A stretch of 64,000 bases of DNA, from NCBI GenBank assembly GCA_947489195.1, contig CANLCT010000002.1, positions 102,726-166,725 on the forward strand, in the 5' to 3' direction. Both the position numbers and the translations under genes were made by a program. The stretch is from an uncultured Aquimarina sp. Its GTDB lineage: Bacteria > Bacteroidota > Bacteroidia > Flavobacteriales > Flavobacteriaceae. This document shows positions 1-9,669 of this stretch, piece by piece. The notes under the pieces are model-generated. The model was not told the DNA's origin and ran no database searches. It saw only the letters and a list, made by a program, of their open reading frames with translations. Numbering within the stretch: the first letter of the stretch is position 1; each line of letters begins with the position of its first letter.

Positions 1-1
1 C

Positions 2-1240
2 GATTATTTTGATGTGTTGTTAAACTATGATTGGGAATTAACTAAAAGTCCTGCCGGAGCTCATCAATGGACACCAACGGCGGCCTCCAAAGCAAAAATG
101 GCTCCAAAGGCAGGTGATGCTTCAGGAAAGCAAGCTTTGATGATGACTACAGCTGATATGGCAATGAAAATGGATCCTAAATATTTGGAAATTTCTAAGC
201 ATTTTCATACTAATCCAAAAGCATTTGAAGATGCCTTTGCTCGTGCTTGGTTCAAGTTGACTCATAGAGATATGGGGCCAATTACGCGCTATGTTGGTGC
301 CGAAGTCCCTAGTGAAACATTTATATGGCAAGATCCAATACCAGAAGTTGCTCATACATTGATTTCAAAAAATGATGAAGAGGATCTGAAAAAACGATTA
401 CTAGCATCTGGACTAAGCATACCTGAATTGGTTTCAACAGCATGGGCTTCAGCATCAACATATCGAGATTCGGATAAACGAGGAGGAGCTAATGGTGCGC
501 GATTGCGTTTAATTCCACAAGTAAACTGGGAAGTAAATAATCCAGAGCAACTTAAAAAAGTGCTGCAAATTATTGAAAATATTCAAAAAGAGTTTAATAA
601 TGCACAAACTGGTAACAAAAAGATTTCAATGGCAGATCTGATTGTTCTTTCAGGTTCGGCAGGTATTGAAGAAGCGATAAAAAATGCAGGTTATGATATA
701 AAAGTCCCTTTTTTAGCAGGAAGAGGAGATGCTACTCAAGAACAAACAGACGTAGAATCAATTAATTATTTAGAGCCTATTGCCGATGGATTTAGAAATT
801 ATATCAGAAAAGGTCAAAAAGCATCAGAAGAATCTTTGTTGCTTGATAAAGCACAGTTGTTGACACTCACTATTCCTGAAATGCTTGTTTTAGTAGGAGG
901 AATGCGTGTACTTGATGCGAATTTTGACGGTTCTAATTATGGGGTATTTACAGATCAATCTCAAAGTTTAACAAATGATTTTTTTATAAATGTATTGGAT
1001 TTAGGAATAGCTTGGAAACCAACAGCATTTAATGATAGTTTATTTGAAGGTAGAGATCGTGTGTCAGGAGATATTAAATGGATAGGAACAAGAGCAGATT
1101 TAATTTTTGGTTCAAATTCTGAATTAAGGGCTATAGCTGAAGTATATGCAAGCTTTGATGCAACAGAAAAATTTATTAATGATTTTGTCTATGCTTGGGT
1201 CAAAGTAATGAATTTGGATCGATTTGATGTAGTTAAATAA
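2..1240 (+). CDS. katG: Catalase-peroxidase KatG, C-terminal part (5' end outside window)
   Basis: Bifunctional heme enzyme that removes hydrogen peroxide by catalase and peroxidase reactions. The frame is open from base 2, so the gene enters from the left; about 412 residues are visible out of roughly 740 usual for the family. Seen here: the segment with [11 protein letters not shown], the stretch [13 protein letters not shown] that carries the proximal aspartate, then [12 protein letters not shown], the WQDPIPEV segment and the highly conserved [12 protein letters not shown] motif, followed by the heme-less C-terminal duplicated domain ending [10 protein letters not shown]. The heme ligand and the distal Arg-Trp-His are upstream and cannot be checked. 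No truncation or frameshift is seen in the visible part. Identification is by motif recall and is firm. Confidence 0.97.
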   Translation, partial: DYFDVLLNYDWELTKSPAGAHQWTPTAASKAKMAPKAGDASGKQALMMTTADMAMKMDPKYLEISKHFHTNPKAFEDAFARAWFKLTHRDMGPITRYVGAEVPSETFIWQDPIPEVAHTLISKNDEEDLKKRLLASGLSIPELVSTAWASASTYRDSDKRGGANGARLRLIPQVNWEVNNPEQLKKVLQIIENIQKEFNNAQTGNKKISMADLIVLSGSAGIEEAIKNAGYDIKVPFLAGRGDATQEQTDVESINYLEPIADGFRNYIRKGQKASEESLLLDKAQLLTLTIPEMLVLVGGMRVLDANFDGSNYGVFTDQSQSLTNDFFINVLDLGIAWKPTAFNDSLFEGRDRVSGDIKWIGTRADLIFGSNSELRAIAEVYASFDATEKFINDFVYAWVKVMNLDRFDVVK

Positions 1241-1718
1241 TTTTTAGGTGCTCCTAGAGAATCTATCGATTAGTGTTTTTTAAACTTGAATATGTCAATT
1301 AAAGTGTTTTTTTGATTTTTTTCACTGTAAACAGGGGGTTTTGTAATGTGTTTTTTCGCAATATTTGCAACATAAAAGAAATATATCGACCTTTAATAGA
1401 GTGAAAATTGTTGTTTGTCTAAAAAAAACGGTTTTAATCGATAAAGGCGTAAGTTTTAGAGAAGTTATTATGTATTCTTTAAAGGTTGATATATTTTTGT
1501 ACAGACTTCAAGGTTGTGTAAATATTTAAGTTGGTTACTTTTTTTCATTATTAGAAGTCAAAAAAAGTGGATACTCTAGAGTATCCACTTTTAAAATAAA
1601 ATAGAACTAATTATTGTAGTTAGTTAAAGGTTATTGTTGACTAAAATCAATTATAAAGTTAATAGCTTGTCTAGGGGTAGATACATTATAGTTGGTTGAT
1701 TTTACGAGATAACCTTTA
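1241..1718. other. Intergenic region between katG and purE
   Basis: About 480 bases without a convincing gene. The left part is AT-rich; a GTG-started frame of about 42 codons near 1401 has no recognisable product and I do not call it. A perfect palindrome lies at 1563-1592 (listed separately). The rest, 1593-1718, shows nothing I can interpret. Confidence 0.5.
1563..1592. terminator. Perfect 30-bp palindrome, probable bidirectional terminator
   Basis: A 15-bp perfect inverted repeat with no loop, centred on CTCTAGAG, with A and T runs at its ends, so it can end transcription from either side. It lies between convergent katG and purE but about 320 bases past the katG stop, which is far for a katG terminator. 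Confidence 0.6.
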
Positions 1719-2207
1719 TTATTTAGTTCTAATCTCATCTGCAGATTGAAGCACCTTTTCTCGTAATGATTTTTTGTATTGTAAAATTCTTTTTTGAATC
1801 TTTTCACTTTTAGTTCCCAGTATTTGAGCTGCTAGAATACCGGCATTTAAAGCGCCATCAAGTGCTACTGTAGCTACAGGTACACCGCCGGGCATTTGTA
1901 AAATAGATAAAATAGAATCCCATCCATCAATAGAATTTCTTGATTTTACAGGGACACCAATAACAGGTAAAGGAGACATAGATGCAACCATTCCTGGCAA
2001 ATGTGCAGCTCCTCCTGCTCCAGCTATAATAACAGAAATTCCTCTTAGATGTGCATTGGAAGAGTATTCAATAAGTTTTTCAGGAGTGCGGTGCGCAGAA
2101 ACAATATCTACTTCTGTTTCAATAGCCATTTCTTGTAAAAAATCAATCGCTTGTTGCATTACGGGTAAGTCACTTTTACTTCCCATGATAATTCCTACTC
2201 TATCCAT
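1719..2207 (-). CDS. purE: N5-carboxyaminoimidazole ribonucleotide mutase PurE
   Basis: Converts N5-CAIR to 4-carboxyaminoimidazole ribonucleotide in cytosolic de novo purine synthesis, acting on the product of PurK. The 162-residue protein has the family length. Motifs seen: GIIMGSKSDLPVM at the N-terminus, SAHRTPEKL near residue 38, GAGGAAHLPGM, and PLPVIGVPV with MPGGVPVATV in the second half; these form the substrate phosphate and ribose pocket of the class I enzyme. The start is an ATG. It follows purK on the same strand with a 76-base gap, so the two are probably one transcription unit. Nothing is missing. Confidence 0.97.
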   Translation of the reverse strand: MDRVGIIMGSKSDLPVMQQAIDFLQEMAIETEVDIVSAHRTPEKLIEYSSNAHLRGISVIIAGAGGAAHLPGMVASMSPLPVIGVPVKSRNSIDGWDSILSILQMPGGVPVATVALDGALNAGILAAQILGTKSEKIQKRILQYKKSLREKVLQSADEIRTK

Positions 2208-2283
2208 TTGTAATTTTTATATCTTATTTATTGTTAACCTTTAAATATAACACTTCTACTAATTTAGCAAATAAATTACTGTT

Positions 2284-3441
2284 TTAACTGCTTATTACTT
2301 TGATTGTTGTTTTAACTTTTTCAGCAATTTTTCTAGCTTCATCTATATTTGAATTTACAATGGTTACATGTCCCATTTTTCTAAATGGACGAGTTTCTTT
2401 TTTTCCATATATATGTGGTGTTACTCCAGGTAATAACATAATATCTTCTATGTTTTGGTAGCATACATTACCGTGATAACCTTCTTCACCTACTAGATTT
2501 ACCATTACCCCAGCAACTTTGCTATCGGTATTGCCTAATGGTAAATTGAGTACGCTACGTAAATGTTGTTCAAACTGATTAGTGTAACTAGCTTCAATAG
2601 TAAAATGCCCGCTATTGTGAGTTCTGGGAGCAACTTCATTTACTAAAATTTCATCATCTTTTGTTTGGAACATTTCTACAGCAAGTATACCTACATGCTC
2701 AAAACTTTCAGAAACTATTTTTGCGATAGCTCGGGCTTTTTGAGTAACAGAGTCACTAATACGTGCAGGGCAAATAACATATTCCACTTGATTGGCCTCT
2801 GGATGGAATTCCATTTCTACTACCGGATAAGTTTTTACTTCGCCCGAAGGGTTTCTAACTACAATAACTCCTAATTCGTTTTTAAAATCGATAAGTTTTT
2901 CTGCAATACATTCAGCATTTGGTAGTTTTTCAAGATCACTACTCTTTCTTATAATACTTACTCCATTTCCATCATAACCTCCCTCGGTGCACTTCCAAAC
3001 AAAAGGGAGCTGAATAGTTTTGTCTATCAAAGCTTGTTCTAGTGCTTTTTTAGAATTGAAATGAGTAAAATCTGCAGTAGGGATTCCTTTTTCTTGATAA
3101 AAAAGTTTTTGCTTTCCTTTGTTTTGGATTTTTTTTAGGGTTGAGGCAGAGGGGAAAACTTTTTTTCCTTCAGCTTCTAGTTTTTCCAAAGCTTGAACAT
3201 TAATAGCTTCGATTTCAAAAGTAAGTACATCTACTTTTTTTCCGAAATTATATACGGTTTCAAAATCTAGTAAATCACCTTGTTCAAAATGATTACAAGC
3301 TATTCTGCAAGGGGCTTCAATATTAGGATCTAAAACACTTGTTTTAATATCGTATTTACGGGTTTCGTACAATAACATTTTGCCAAGTTGTCCACCACCT
3401 AAAATTCCTAAAGTAAAGTCCGATGAAAAGAAATGTTGCAT
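2284..3441 (-). CDS. purK: N5-carboxyaminoimidazole ribonucleotide synthase PurK
   Basis: ATP-grasp enzyme that carboxylates AIR with bicarbonate and ATP to N5-CAIR, the step before PurE. The N-terminal fold shows LGILGGGQLGKML, the central ATP-grasp part FVWKCTEGGYDGNG, and the C-terminal part EVAPRTHNSGHFT. I place the start at the ATG at 3441 (385 residues, MQHFFSSD) and not at the in-frame TTG at 3465, because a TAATTTTG promoter -7 element covers 3463-3470 and transcription should start downstream of it. purE follows on the same strand. Divergent from adk. Confidence 0.96.
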   Translation of the reverse strand: MQHFFSSDFTLGILGGGQLGKMLLYETRKYDIKTSVLDPNIEAPCRIACNHFEQGDLLDFETVYNFGKKVDVLTFEIEAINVQALEKLEAEGKKVFPSASTLKKIQNKGKQKLFYQEKGIPTADFTHFNSKKALEQALIDKTIQLPFVWKCTEGGYDGNGVSIIRKSSDLEKLPNAECIAEKLIDFKNELGVIVVRNPSGEVKTYPVVEMEFHPEANQVEYVICPARISDSVTQKARAIAKIVSESFEHVGILAVEMFQTKDDEILVNEVAPRTHNSGHFTIEASYTNQFEQHLRSVLNLPLGNTDSKVAGVMVNLVGEEGYHGNVCYQNIEDIMLLPGVTPHIYGKKETRPFRKMGHVTIVNSNIDEARKIAEKVKTTIKVISS

Positions 3442-3462
3442 AAATATTAATAATTTAAGCTG

Positions 3463-3470
3463 CAAAATTA
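3463..3470 (-). promoter_or_regulatory. Bacteroidota -7 promoter element for purK-purE
   Basis: TAATTTTG on the minus strand fits the TAnnTTTG consensus of the phylum's primary sigma factor. It lies about 22 bases before the purK ATG and decides against the upstream TTG start. No good -33 TTG was confirmed. Confidence 0.45.
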
Positions 3471-3678
3471 CTTTTTTCTTTTATACTAAGCTGAACTCAT
3501 TTGTACTTTTTTGATTCAAAATTAAAAAAGCGCTGTGTAGTTTTAATTTGTGCGATGTAGGTAATTATTAAAAAAATGTATCTTTCATTACAGTTATCAT
3601 AAAAAACACAATTTTTTATGAAGGTTTTATTTGTAAATAGTGTCAATTGACTTGGCTAAGGCTTAAGGAGTAATTTCT

Positions 3679-3686
3679 TATCTTTG
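3679..3686 (+). promoter_or_regulatory. Bacteroidota -7 promoter element for adk-obgE
   Basis: TATCTTTG fits TAnnTTTG exactly. A TTG lies 24 bases upstream (and another a little further), close to the usual -33 spacing. The predicted leader to adk is about 80 bases. The rest of the 3471-3769 divergent intergenic region shows nothing else clear. Confidence 0.5.
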
Positions 3687-3769
3687 CATTTCTTAAAATC
3701 AATAATAATCAATAATATTTAAAGGGAGTATTTGGTTACTGCTATTAAATATTTATTAAACAAAAATAA

Positions 3770-4342
3770 ATGACAAACGTAGTACTTTTTGGTCCTCCAG
3801 GAGCTGGTAAAGGAACGCAAGCCGAATTTTTAAAAGAAAAGTATCAGTTAATACATATTTCGACTGGTGATGTGTTTAGATACAATATAAAAAATGCTAC
3901 TGAATTAGGGGTATTAGCTAAATCATTTATTGATAAAGGGCAATTAGTGCCAGATGAGGTTACCATTAATATGCTTAATGCAGAAGTGGATAAAAACGCA
4001 GCTGCTAAAGGCTTTATTTTTGATGGTTTTCCTAGAACAGAAGCTCAGGCTGAAGCTTTAGCAACATTGTTGGAATCTAAAAATACTGAAGTAAGTGGAA
4101 TGGTCGCTTTAGAGGTTGATGATGAAGTATTGGTAGAACGTTTATTAGAACGAGGAAAAACTTCGGGCAGAGCAGATGATGCTGATGAAAGTATTATTAG
4201 AAACCGCATTAAAGTATATTACGCAGAAACTGCTATTTTAAAAGATTTTTACGAAAAACAAAATAAATACCATGGAATTAATGGAGTCGGAAGTATTCCT
4301 GAAATTACTGAGCGTATTAGTAAAGTGATAGACACTTTATAA
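3770..4342 (+). CDS. adk: Adenylate kinase
   Basis: Cytosolic enzyme that interconverts ATP plus AMP and two ADP. The P-loop GPPGAGKGT is at residues 8-16, followed by the AMP-binding STGDVFR and the FDGFPRTEAQAE segment. The LID region is short (ERGKTSGRADD) and has no four-cysteine zinc site, which is the short-lid form of 190 residues common in this phylum. DDADESIIRNRI carries the conserved arginines. It starts a probable operon with obgE, 41 bases downstream. Confidence 0.97.
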   Translation: MTNVVLFGPPGAGKGTQAEFLKEKYQLIHISTGDVFRYNIKNATELGVLAKSFIDKGQLVPDEVTINMLNAEVDKNAAAKGFIFDGFPRTEAQAEALATLLESKNTEVSGMVALEVDDEVLVERLLERGKTSGRADDADESIIRNRIKVYYAETAILKDFYEKQNKYHGINGVGSIPEITERISKVIDTL

Positions 4343-4383
4343 TTTAAAAAGGTTTTAATTGTAGGGACCTGAAACTTGAATAA

Positions 4384-5379
4384 ATGACTGAAGGAAATTT
4401 TGTGGATTATGTGAAGTTACATCTGTCTTCTGGAAACGGAGGAAAAGGATCTGTACACTTGCATAGGGAAAAGTATATTACCAAGGGAGGACCAGATGGT
4501 GGAGATGGTGGTCGTGGTGGACATGTTATTTTACGCGCAAACCCTAATATGTGGACACTACTTCCTTTAAAGTATAAACGTCATATAAAAGCGGGTCATG
4601 GTGAACATGGGAGTAAAAACCGTAGTTCAGGAGCCGATGGCGAAGATGTATACATTGATGTTCCTATGGGAACAGTTGTTAGAGATACAGAAACACAAGA
4701 GGTGCTTTATGAATTGGTTGAGCAAGGTCAAGAAATTATTGCTCTACCAGGAGGTAAAGGGGGTAGAGGTAATTGGCATTTTAAAAATAGTGTTAACCAA
4801 ACACCTCGTTATGCACAACCAGGGATTCCAGGTTTAGAATCCGATATAACACTTGAATTAAAAGTGCTAGCAGACGTTGGTTTGGTAGGTTTTCCTAATG
4901 CGGGTAAGTCTACACTTTTATCTGTGTTAACTGCAGCAAAACCTAAAATTGCAGATTACGAGTTTACTACTTTAAAACCTAATTTGGGGATAGTTAAATA
5001 CCGCGATTTTCAATCATTTGTAATTGCAGATATTCCAGGTATTATTGAAGGTGCAGCCGAAGGTAAAGGAATAGGACATCGTTTTTTGCGTCATATAGAA
5101 CGTAATTCGACTTTGTTATTTATGATTCCTGCCGATGCTCCAGATATTGTAGCTCAATATCATATTTTATTGGATGAGTTAAAACGCTATAATGCTGAAA
5201 TGTTGGATAAGCAACGCTTTATAGCCATATCTAAATCGGATATGTTAGATGATGAGTTAAAAGCAGAGATTACTCATGATATGGAAGAAGGCTTAGGTGT
5301 ACCGTTCATATTTATTTCATCGGTTGCCCAAGAAGGTTTGATAGAATTGAAGGATGAACTTTGGAAAATGCTTCAGTAA
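4384..5379 (+). CDS. obgE: GTPase ObgE/CgtA
   Basis: Ribosome-associated GTPase needed for 50S assembly and stress response. The N-terminal glycine-rich Obg fold covers about residues 1-160 ([37 protein letters not shown]). The G domain follows with G1 [10 protein letters not shown]2 FTTLKPN, G3 DIPGIIEGA and G4 SKSD (Ser in place of the commoner Asn), and G5-like ISSVA. At 331 residues it lacks the C-terminal OCT extension found in some Firmicutes and actinobacterial forms. It follows adk on the same strand and is closed by the hairpin at 5397-5445. Confidence 0.97.
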   Translation: MTEGNFVDYVKLHLSSGNGGKGSVHLHREKYITKGGPDGGDGGRGGHVILRANPNMWTLLPLKYKRHIKAGHGEHGSKNRSSGADGEDVYIDVPMGTVVRDTETQEVLYELVEQGQEIIALPGGKGGRGNWHFKNSVNQTPRYAQPGIPGLESDITLELKVLADVGLVGFPNAGKSTLLSVLTAAKPKIADYEFTTLKPNLGIVKYRDFQSFVIADIPGIIEGAAEGKGIGHRFLRHIERNSTLLFMIPADAPDIVAQYHILLDELKRYNAEMLDKQRFIAISKSDMLDDELKAEITHDMEEGLGVPFIFISSVAQEGLIELKDELWKMLQ

Positions 5380-5396
5380 AAAGAAGACTCTATTAT

Positions 5397-5445
5397 AAAA
5401 GCAAGAAGCCTAATATTCATTTTGAATATCAGGCTTCTTGCTTTT
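5397..5445 (+). terminator. Rho-independent terminator after obgE
   Basis: Stem AAAAGCAAGAAGCCT pairs with AGGCTTCTTGCTTTT, with an extra inner AATATTCA/TGAATAT stem and a short T-rich loop. It begins 17 bases after the obgE stop and ends in a T run. Confidence 0.8.
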
Positions 5446-5579
5446 GTAGTTTAATAGTAGTTATTAGAAGGCCTTGAGGTAATGTCTTTGGAGAGGTGAA
5501 TTTAAATGAAAATCATTATAACTAGGAGATTATCAATTTTTTGGCTTATTTTTTGACAAAATCATGGTAAATTTAAGTT

Positions 5580-6095
5580 ATGAAACAGTTTTTATATGCA
5601 TGCGTAGTTTTAATATTAGTTTCTTGTTCAGGACCAAGAGTGGCTTATGATTATGATACTAAAACAGATTTTTCGAAATATAAAACCTATAACTATTATC
5701 CGGATCTTAAAACCGGTTTAAGTGATTTAGATACTAAGCGTTTGCTCGATGCTACGGATAAAGCACTTGCTGCAAAAGGATTTTCTAAATCAGAATCACC
5801 TCAATTTTATGTGAATTTTAAAAGTCAAAAATACCAGACTCCTTCGCGAACTGGTGTTGGAGTAGGTGTTGGTAACGGACCTATTTCTATAGGAGGAACA
5901 ATTCCTTTTGGTAGGCCTGATCAACATATTCAATTAACCGTTGATTTTATTGATGTACAAAAGGATGTGCTTTTTTGGCAGGCTGAAGCCGATGCTACTC
6001 AAAACCCTAGACAGAAACCAGAAAATAGAGAAGATTTTTTTACTGAAATAATGCAGAAAGTATTTTCTAAATATCCTCCAGTCAAAAAGAATTAG
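5580..6095 (+). CDS. DUF4136 domain lipoprotein (copy 1)
   Basis: Predicted SPII lipoprotein: hydrophobic signal then LVSC with the lipidated Cys at residue 16. The mature part begins with the DUF4136 hallmark VAYDYDTKTDFSKYKTYNYYP, continues with DLDTKRLLDATDKALAAKGF, and ends FTEIMQKVFSKYPP. Function of the family is unknown; it is usually an envelope lipoprotein of about 170-200 residues. A glycine-valine-rich loop is seen near residue 95. A second, diverged copy lies at 60344-60871, sharing the YDTK-x-x-F-x-x-YKT opening and the KYPP ending. It is transcribed alone, 100 bases before the DUF4153 protein. Confidence 0.85.
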   Translation: MKQFLYACVVLILVSCSGPRVAYDYDTKTDFSKYKTYNYYPDLKTGLSDLDTKRLLDATDKALAAKGFSKSESPQFYVNFKSQKYQTPSRTGVGVGVGNGPISIGGTIPFGRPDQHIQLTVDFIDVQKDVLFWQAEADATQNPRQKPENREDFFTEIMQKVFSKYPPVKKN

Positions 6096-6194
6096 TAGTA
6101 GTAAGCTAAGACGAGTCGGTTATTAATTAGTCGGTTAAAATTAATTTATAAACGTTGTTTTTGAATTGATTTTAGAGGCTTAAAACTTACAATT

Positions 6195-8093
6195 ATGAGA
6201 TTACCTTCGGTGGATTTTTTATACAATAGTGCTAAAAAATCCTTAAAGCGCTTTCCTCTTAGCCTTATTTCTTCATTAATAGCTGTAGTTATAGCTATTT
6301 ATTTAGTAGAAAAAGAAACGGAATCAGCCGATGATTTTTTACTTATAAATTTAATGTTGGTAGCAGCATTAGGAATTCCATTTTATTTTTGTGCTTCTGT
6401 TTTAAAGGAAAAGTTAAGTTTAACAAAACTTCAATATGGGTTATGTTTACTTGTAGTGAGTGTGCTTTTGGGGTGCATTTATATTAGTTTGCCTTTTAAT
6501 GTTGAGATATTAAGTGTGCGGGTTCCTTACATTAGATATGCCGTTTTTAATGTTGTGGCTCATTTATTGGTGTCATTTGTGCCTTATTATTCTGGTGAAA
6601 AGCTAAACGGATTTTGGAATTATAATAAAACATTATTCATACGAATACTCATCTCTTTTTTATATTCAAGTGTACTTACTATAGGAATTATACTAGCTTT
6701 AGTAGTTATTAGTAACTTATTTAATATTCATTTTAACGAGTCGATCTATGGAGATATAGCCATAATTATTTTTGGCTTTTTTAACACGTGGTTTTTTGTT
6801 TCAGGAATTCCAGAAGATTTAGAAAAATTAGAAGAAGTATATAAATATCCGAAGGGATTAAAAGTTTTTGTGCAGTATGTGTTGTTACCATTGTTAATAG
6901 TTTATCTGATAATTCTATATGTTTATGGAGTAAAAATTATAAGCTTATGGGATTGGCCTAAAGGAATTGTTTCTTATTTGGTTTCTGTAGTTTCTATATT
7001 AGGGATATTTGCATTTTTATTAATGTATCCCTATAGTACACAAAAAGAAAATGCATGGATAGCTAAATTTTCTAAAGTTTATTATTATGTGCTTATTCCT
7101 TTGGTAAGTCTGCTGTTTATAGCTGTCATAATGCGGATTAATGATTATGGGATAACAGTAAATAGGTATGTGATTTTATTATTGGGCATTTGGTTAGTTA
7201 GTGTTTGTTTGTATTTTATTTTAGGAAAAAAGAATATTAAGTTTATTCCAATTTCATTAGCGGTAATGATGTTGTTGGCTTCTTTTGGTCCCTGGGGTAT
7301 GTTTTCAATGGGTGAGCAATCCCAAGTGAATAGATTACGAGAATTATTAATTTCCACAAAAATTTTAGTGAATGAAAAAGTGGTAAATGAACCATTTTGG
7401 AAGCTTAGTTCACAAGAGGGGTTTATGTCTAAAAATTCGAATAAAAATAGTGCAAAAGTATCTGATACTATCTATAATGAAATTTCTTCAATTTTAAATT
7501 ACTTGGAAGATTATCATGGGTTTTCAAAAATCAATTCATGGTATGTAAATGACATAGACTCTTTGCTTATGGAGCAAAAAAAACTAAATAAATATGTAAA
7601 TGTTTCAGATTTGTATTTAAGATCCTTGGGGCTTGAGGGGTATCGAAACTATAATAATACGTATAATTCAATTTTATATTCAATTGAAAATGACAAAAGA
7701 AAGAAGGGTATTTATGAAATAAAAAATTATGATTACTTAATACAATTGGAGTTTTTTTATAGTGAAGATTTGTTAATTACTAGGGAAATTAATAATTCGA
7801 GTTTAGTTATTGATCGTAGCTTGACAGAAAAAGCATTTATAGTTACACCATCGGATACTTTGTATTTTGATTTTACTTATTTAAAAGATCAGCTAGCTAA
7901 AAAATACAAGCAACATTCAGGTAATGTAAAAAATGTTCAGCCCGAAGATTTAATGTTATTTTCAAGTTCAGGAAAATCAAAAGCTAAACTGTTTATAGAT
8001 GAAATTAGGTTTGAAAAATCTAAAAACAACAACACTTCGGAAACATCAGAGAAGTTAGAAATGTTATTGGCTAAGTTATTGTTAAAAGAGTAA
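6195..8093 (+). CDS. DUF4153 multi-spanning membrane protein
   Basis: A 632-residue inner-membrane protein of unknown function. Residues 1-385 hold about ten to eleven hydrophobic segments with short polar loops, including an acidic EKETESADD loop after the first and the GIPEDLEKLEEVYKYPKGLK loop that is typical of the DUF4153 family in Bacteroidota. Residues from about 390 to the end are soluble and probably face the periplasm; they are rich in Lys, Asn and Ser. No catalytic motif is visible. It sits alone between the DUF4136 lipoprotein and a convergent surface protein, with the shared hairpin 8255-8291 downstream. Confidence 0.75.
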   Translation: MRLPSVDFLYNSAKKSLKRFPLSLISSLIAVVIAIYLVEKETESADDFLLINLMLVAALGIPFYFCASVLKEKLSLTKLQYGLCLLVVSVLLGCIYISLPFNVEILSVRVPYIRYAVFNVVAHLLVSFVPYYSGEKLNGFWNYNKTLFIRILISFLYSSVLTIGIILALVVISNLFNIHFNESIYGDIAIIIFGFFNTWFFVSGIPEDLEKLEEVYKYPKGLKVFVQYVLLPLLIVYLIILYVYGVKIISLWDWPKGIVSYLVSVVSILGIFAFLLMYPYSTQKENAWIAKFSKVYYYVLIPLVSLLFIAVIMRINDYGITVNRYVILLLGIWLVSVCLYFILGKKNIKFIPISLAVMMLLASFGPWGMFSMGEQSQVNRLRELLISTKILVNEKVVNEPFWKLSSQEGFMSKNSNKNSAKVSDTIYNEISSILNYLEDYHGFSKINSWYVNDIDSLLMEQKKLNKYVNVSDLYLRSLGLEGYRNYNNTYNSILYSIENDKRKKGIYEIKNYDYLIQLEFFYSEDLLITREINNSSLVIDRSLTEKAFIVTPSDTLYFDFTYLKDQLAKKYKQHSGNVKNVQPEDLMLFSSSGKSKAKLFIDEIRFEKSKNNNTSETSEKLEMLLAKLLLKE

Positions 8094-8254
8094 GTGTGTG
8101 TATTGTTTTAATATAATTACATTTATTATAACAGGCGTATTTATAAAACGGGGCTAAGCTTTATTTACTGTTATACCAGTTTCTGAATGAATTTATTGGA
8201 ATAGAAAAATGATGGATTTAAGAATTATACAAAATAGAAAAGACCACAAAAAGT

Positions 8255-8291
8255 AAAATCCGAGATTTGAATTTTTCAAATCTCGGATTTT
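8255..8291. terminator. Bidirectional terminator between convergent genes
   Basis: A 16-bp perfect stem (8255-8270 with 8276-8291, core ATCCGAGATTTGA) and 5-base loop. A and T runs at the ends allow use from both strands: by the DUF4153 gene and by the minus-strand repeat protein ending at 8359. Confidence 0.8.
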
Positions 8292-8358
8292 ATATCAGCT
8301 GTTTAATAAAACTACTTTTTTAAAAATAGGTCTATTTAATGACTTTACAAATCGAAAA

Positions 8359-9339
8359 TTACCTAACCATAAACCTTTTAGATACTCTTCTAATTGTATT
8401 AGCTGATCTTAAGTGTACAACATAGGCACCAGACTCTAAATTATCAAGCTCAATGGTCGATTCACCTCTTGATAATAAAACTCTTTGTCTAGTTCTTTCA
8501 GCAGTTGATAAATTGATCAACAATAAATTTGCATTATCTCTAAGATCACTATCTAATTGAATTGTAGCTCTACCACGAGCTGGAGTAAATACATTAAGAT
8601 CCACTAAACTACGAATGTCATTTGCTACAAATTGAGGAACATCTAATGTTACTGAAATTTCATCACTAGTGTTAGCAGATGTAAAGCTAATTGTAATGTT
8701 TTGACCAGCCATAAGCCCTAGATCTAAAGATAGGTTATTGATTCCTCTTGCTAGAGGCACACTACGATCTGTTACTAAAGGAATAGGTCTTGGAAAAAAG
8801 CTACCGTTAACCGAAGTACCATTAGATAGAACAGAAAGAGAACCATTATCTCTAATACTACTATCAATTTTTAAATTCAGGTTACCTCTAATTGAAGAAG
8901 AAGCATCAACTGATACTAATTCTGAAATAGTGCCTAGACCAGAAACAGGAGCACTTGGTACAGTAAAAGTGCTTCTTACAGAACCACTAGTATTAGCCGA
9001 TGATACTATAATAGCAACAGACCTTCCTGCACCAATTTCTAAACTAACATTATTTTTTCCTCTTGCTAAAGGGACACTTTGATCAGCAAATAGAGTAAAT
9101 TCTCTTGTTGGCCCTGCATTTATTACACGAAGTCTAGCATTGTCTCTAATTTGGCTATCAATTTCAATATTGATAGTTCCATTAGATGAACCTGTAGTTG
9201 TTACAGTAACAAAATCGGAAATATTTCCTAGACTAGTTGTTTTAATTGTAGTAGTTTCTAAATTAGCATTAAATGCATTAATAGATACACTTGTAAAAGC
9301 AATAGCGGTGCTTAATACGTAATAATTTAACTTTCTCAT
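8359..9339 (-). CDS. Secreted protein of three tandem beta domains, last one like a T9SS sorting domain
   Basis: A 326-residue exported protein not recognised as a named family. A signal peptide covers about residues 1-22 (ends SINAFNA). The rest is three copies of one unit at about 37-131, 134-238 and 239-326. Each copy has an I-D-S-x-x-R-D-N motif near its start (SQIRDNARL, SSIRDNGSL, SDLRDNANL), a central LARG/LSRG turn before a strand (PLARGKNNVSL, PLARGINNLSL, LLSRGESTIEL), and a closing SANT (SSANTSG, TSANTSD, RSANTIR). The last copy ends GAYVVHLRSANTIRRVSKRFMV, which has the look of a type IX secretion type A C-terminal signal, so the whole protein may be repeated sorting-type domains. 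Function unknown. Confidence 0.7.
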   Translation of the reverse strand: MRKLNYYVLSTAIAFTSVSINAFNANLETTTIKTTSLGNISDFVTVTTTGSSNGTINIEIDSQIRDNARLRVINAGPTREFTLFADQSVPLARGKNNVSLEIGAGRSVAIIVSSANTSGSVRSTFTVPSAPVSGLGTISELVSVDASSSIRGNLNLKIDSSIRDNGSLSVLSNGTSVNGSFFPRPIPLVTDRSVPLARGINNLSLDLGLMAGQNITISFTSANTSDEISVTLDVPQFVANDIRSLVDLNVFTPARGRATIQLDSDLRDNANLLLINLSTAERTRQRVLLSRGESTIELDNLESGAYVVHLRSANTIRRVSKRFMVR

Positions 9340-9669
9340 TTTTGATTTTTTATTTGAACTATAAAATTAATATATTAAAGTGATATAATTCAAAAGAAAA
9401 AACTTATCGAAAATGTTTTCGATAAAGTGTTTAAATATTGGTTGTGTTGATTGTAAATCACTATAAGTACTTGTAGTACATGAAAGTTCATTTTTACAAA
9501 ATGAGGCGATTATTTTGGTGCTTATTGAATTTATTTTGTTAAAAAAAGCTTGTTTAAGGGTGATTTAATCCGAAAATAAAAGATAAAATCAATTATCAAT
9601 CAAATTCGTTATCCAATCGACTATTACATTATACATTTTGAATTTAGTCCTAAATGTTTTTAGTTGATT
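9340..9669. other. Intergenic region upstream of the three-repeat protein
   Basis: About 330 AT-rich bases between two minus-strand genes. On the minus strand a TTTTG followed 21 bases later by TAATTTTA, ending about 25 bases before the gene at 9339, resembles a -33/-7 pair but the -7 lacks the final G. Nothing else is seen. Confidence 0.35.

Noticed and set aside
3442..3465. Longer purK starting at the TTG at 3465
   Set aside because: The TTG lies inside a perfect -7 promoter element, and the extra eight residues are not part of the family N-terminus.
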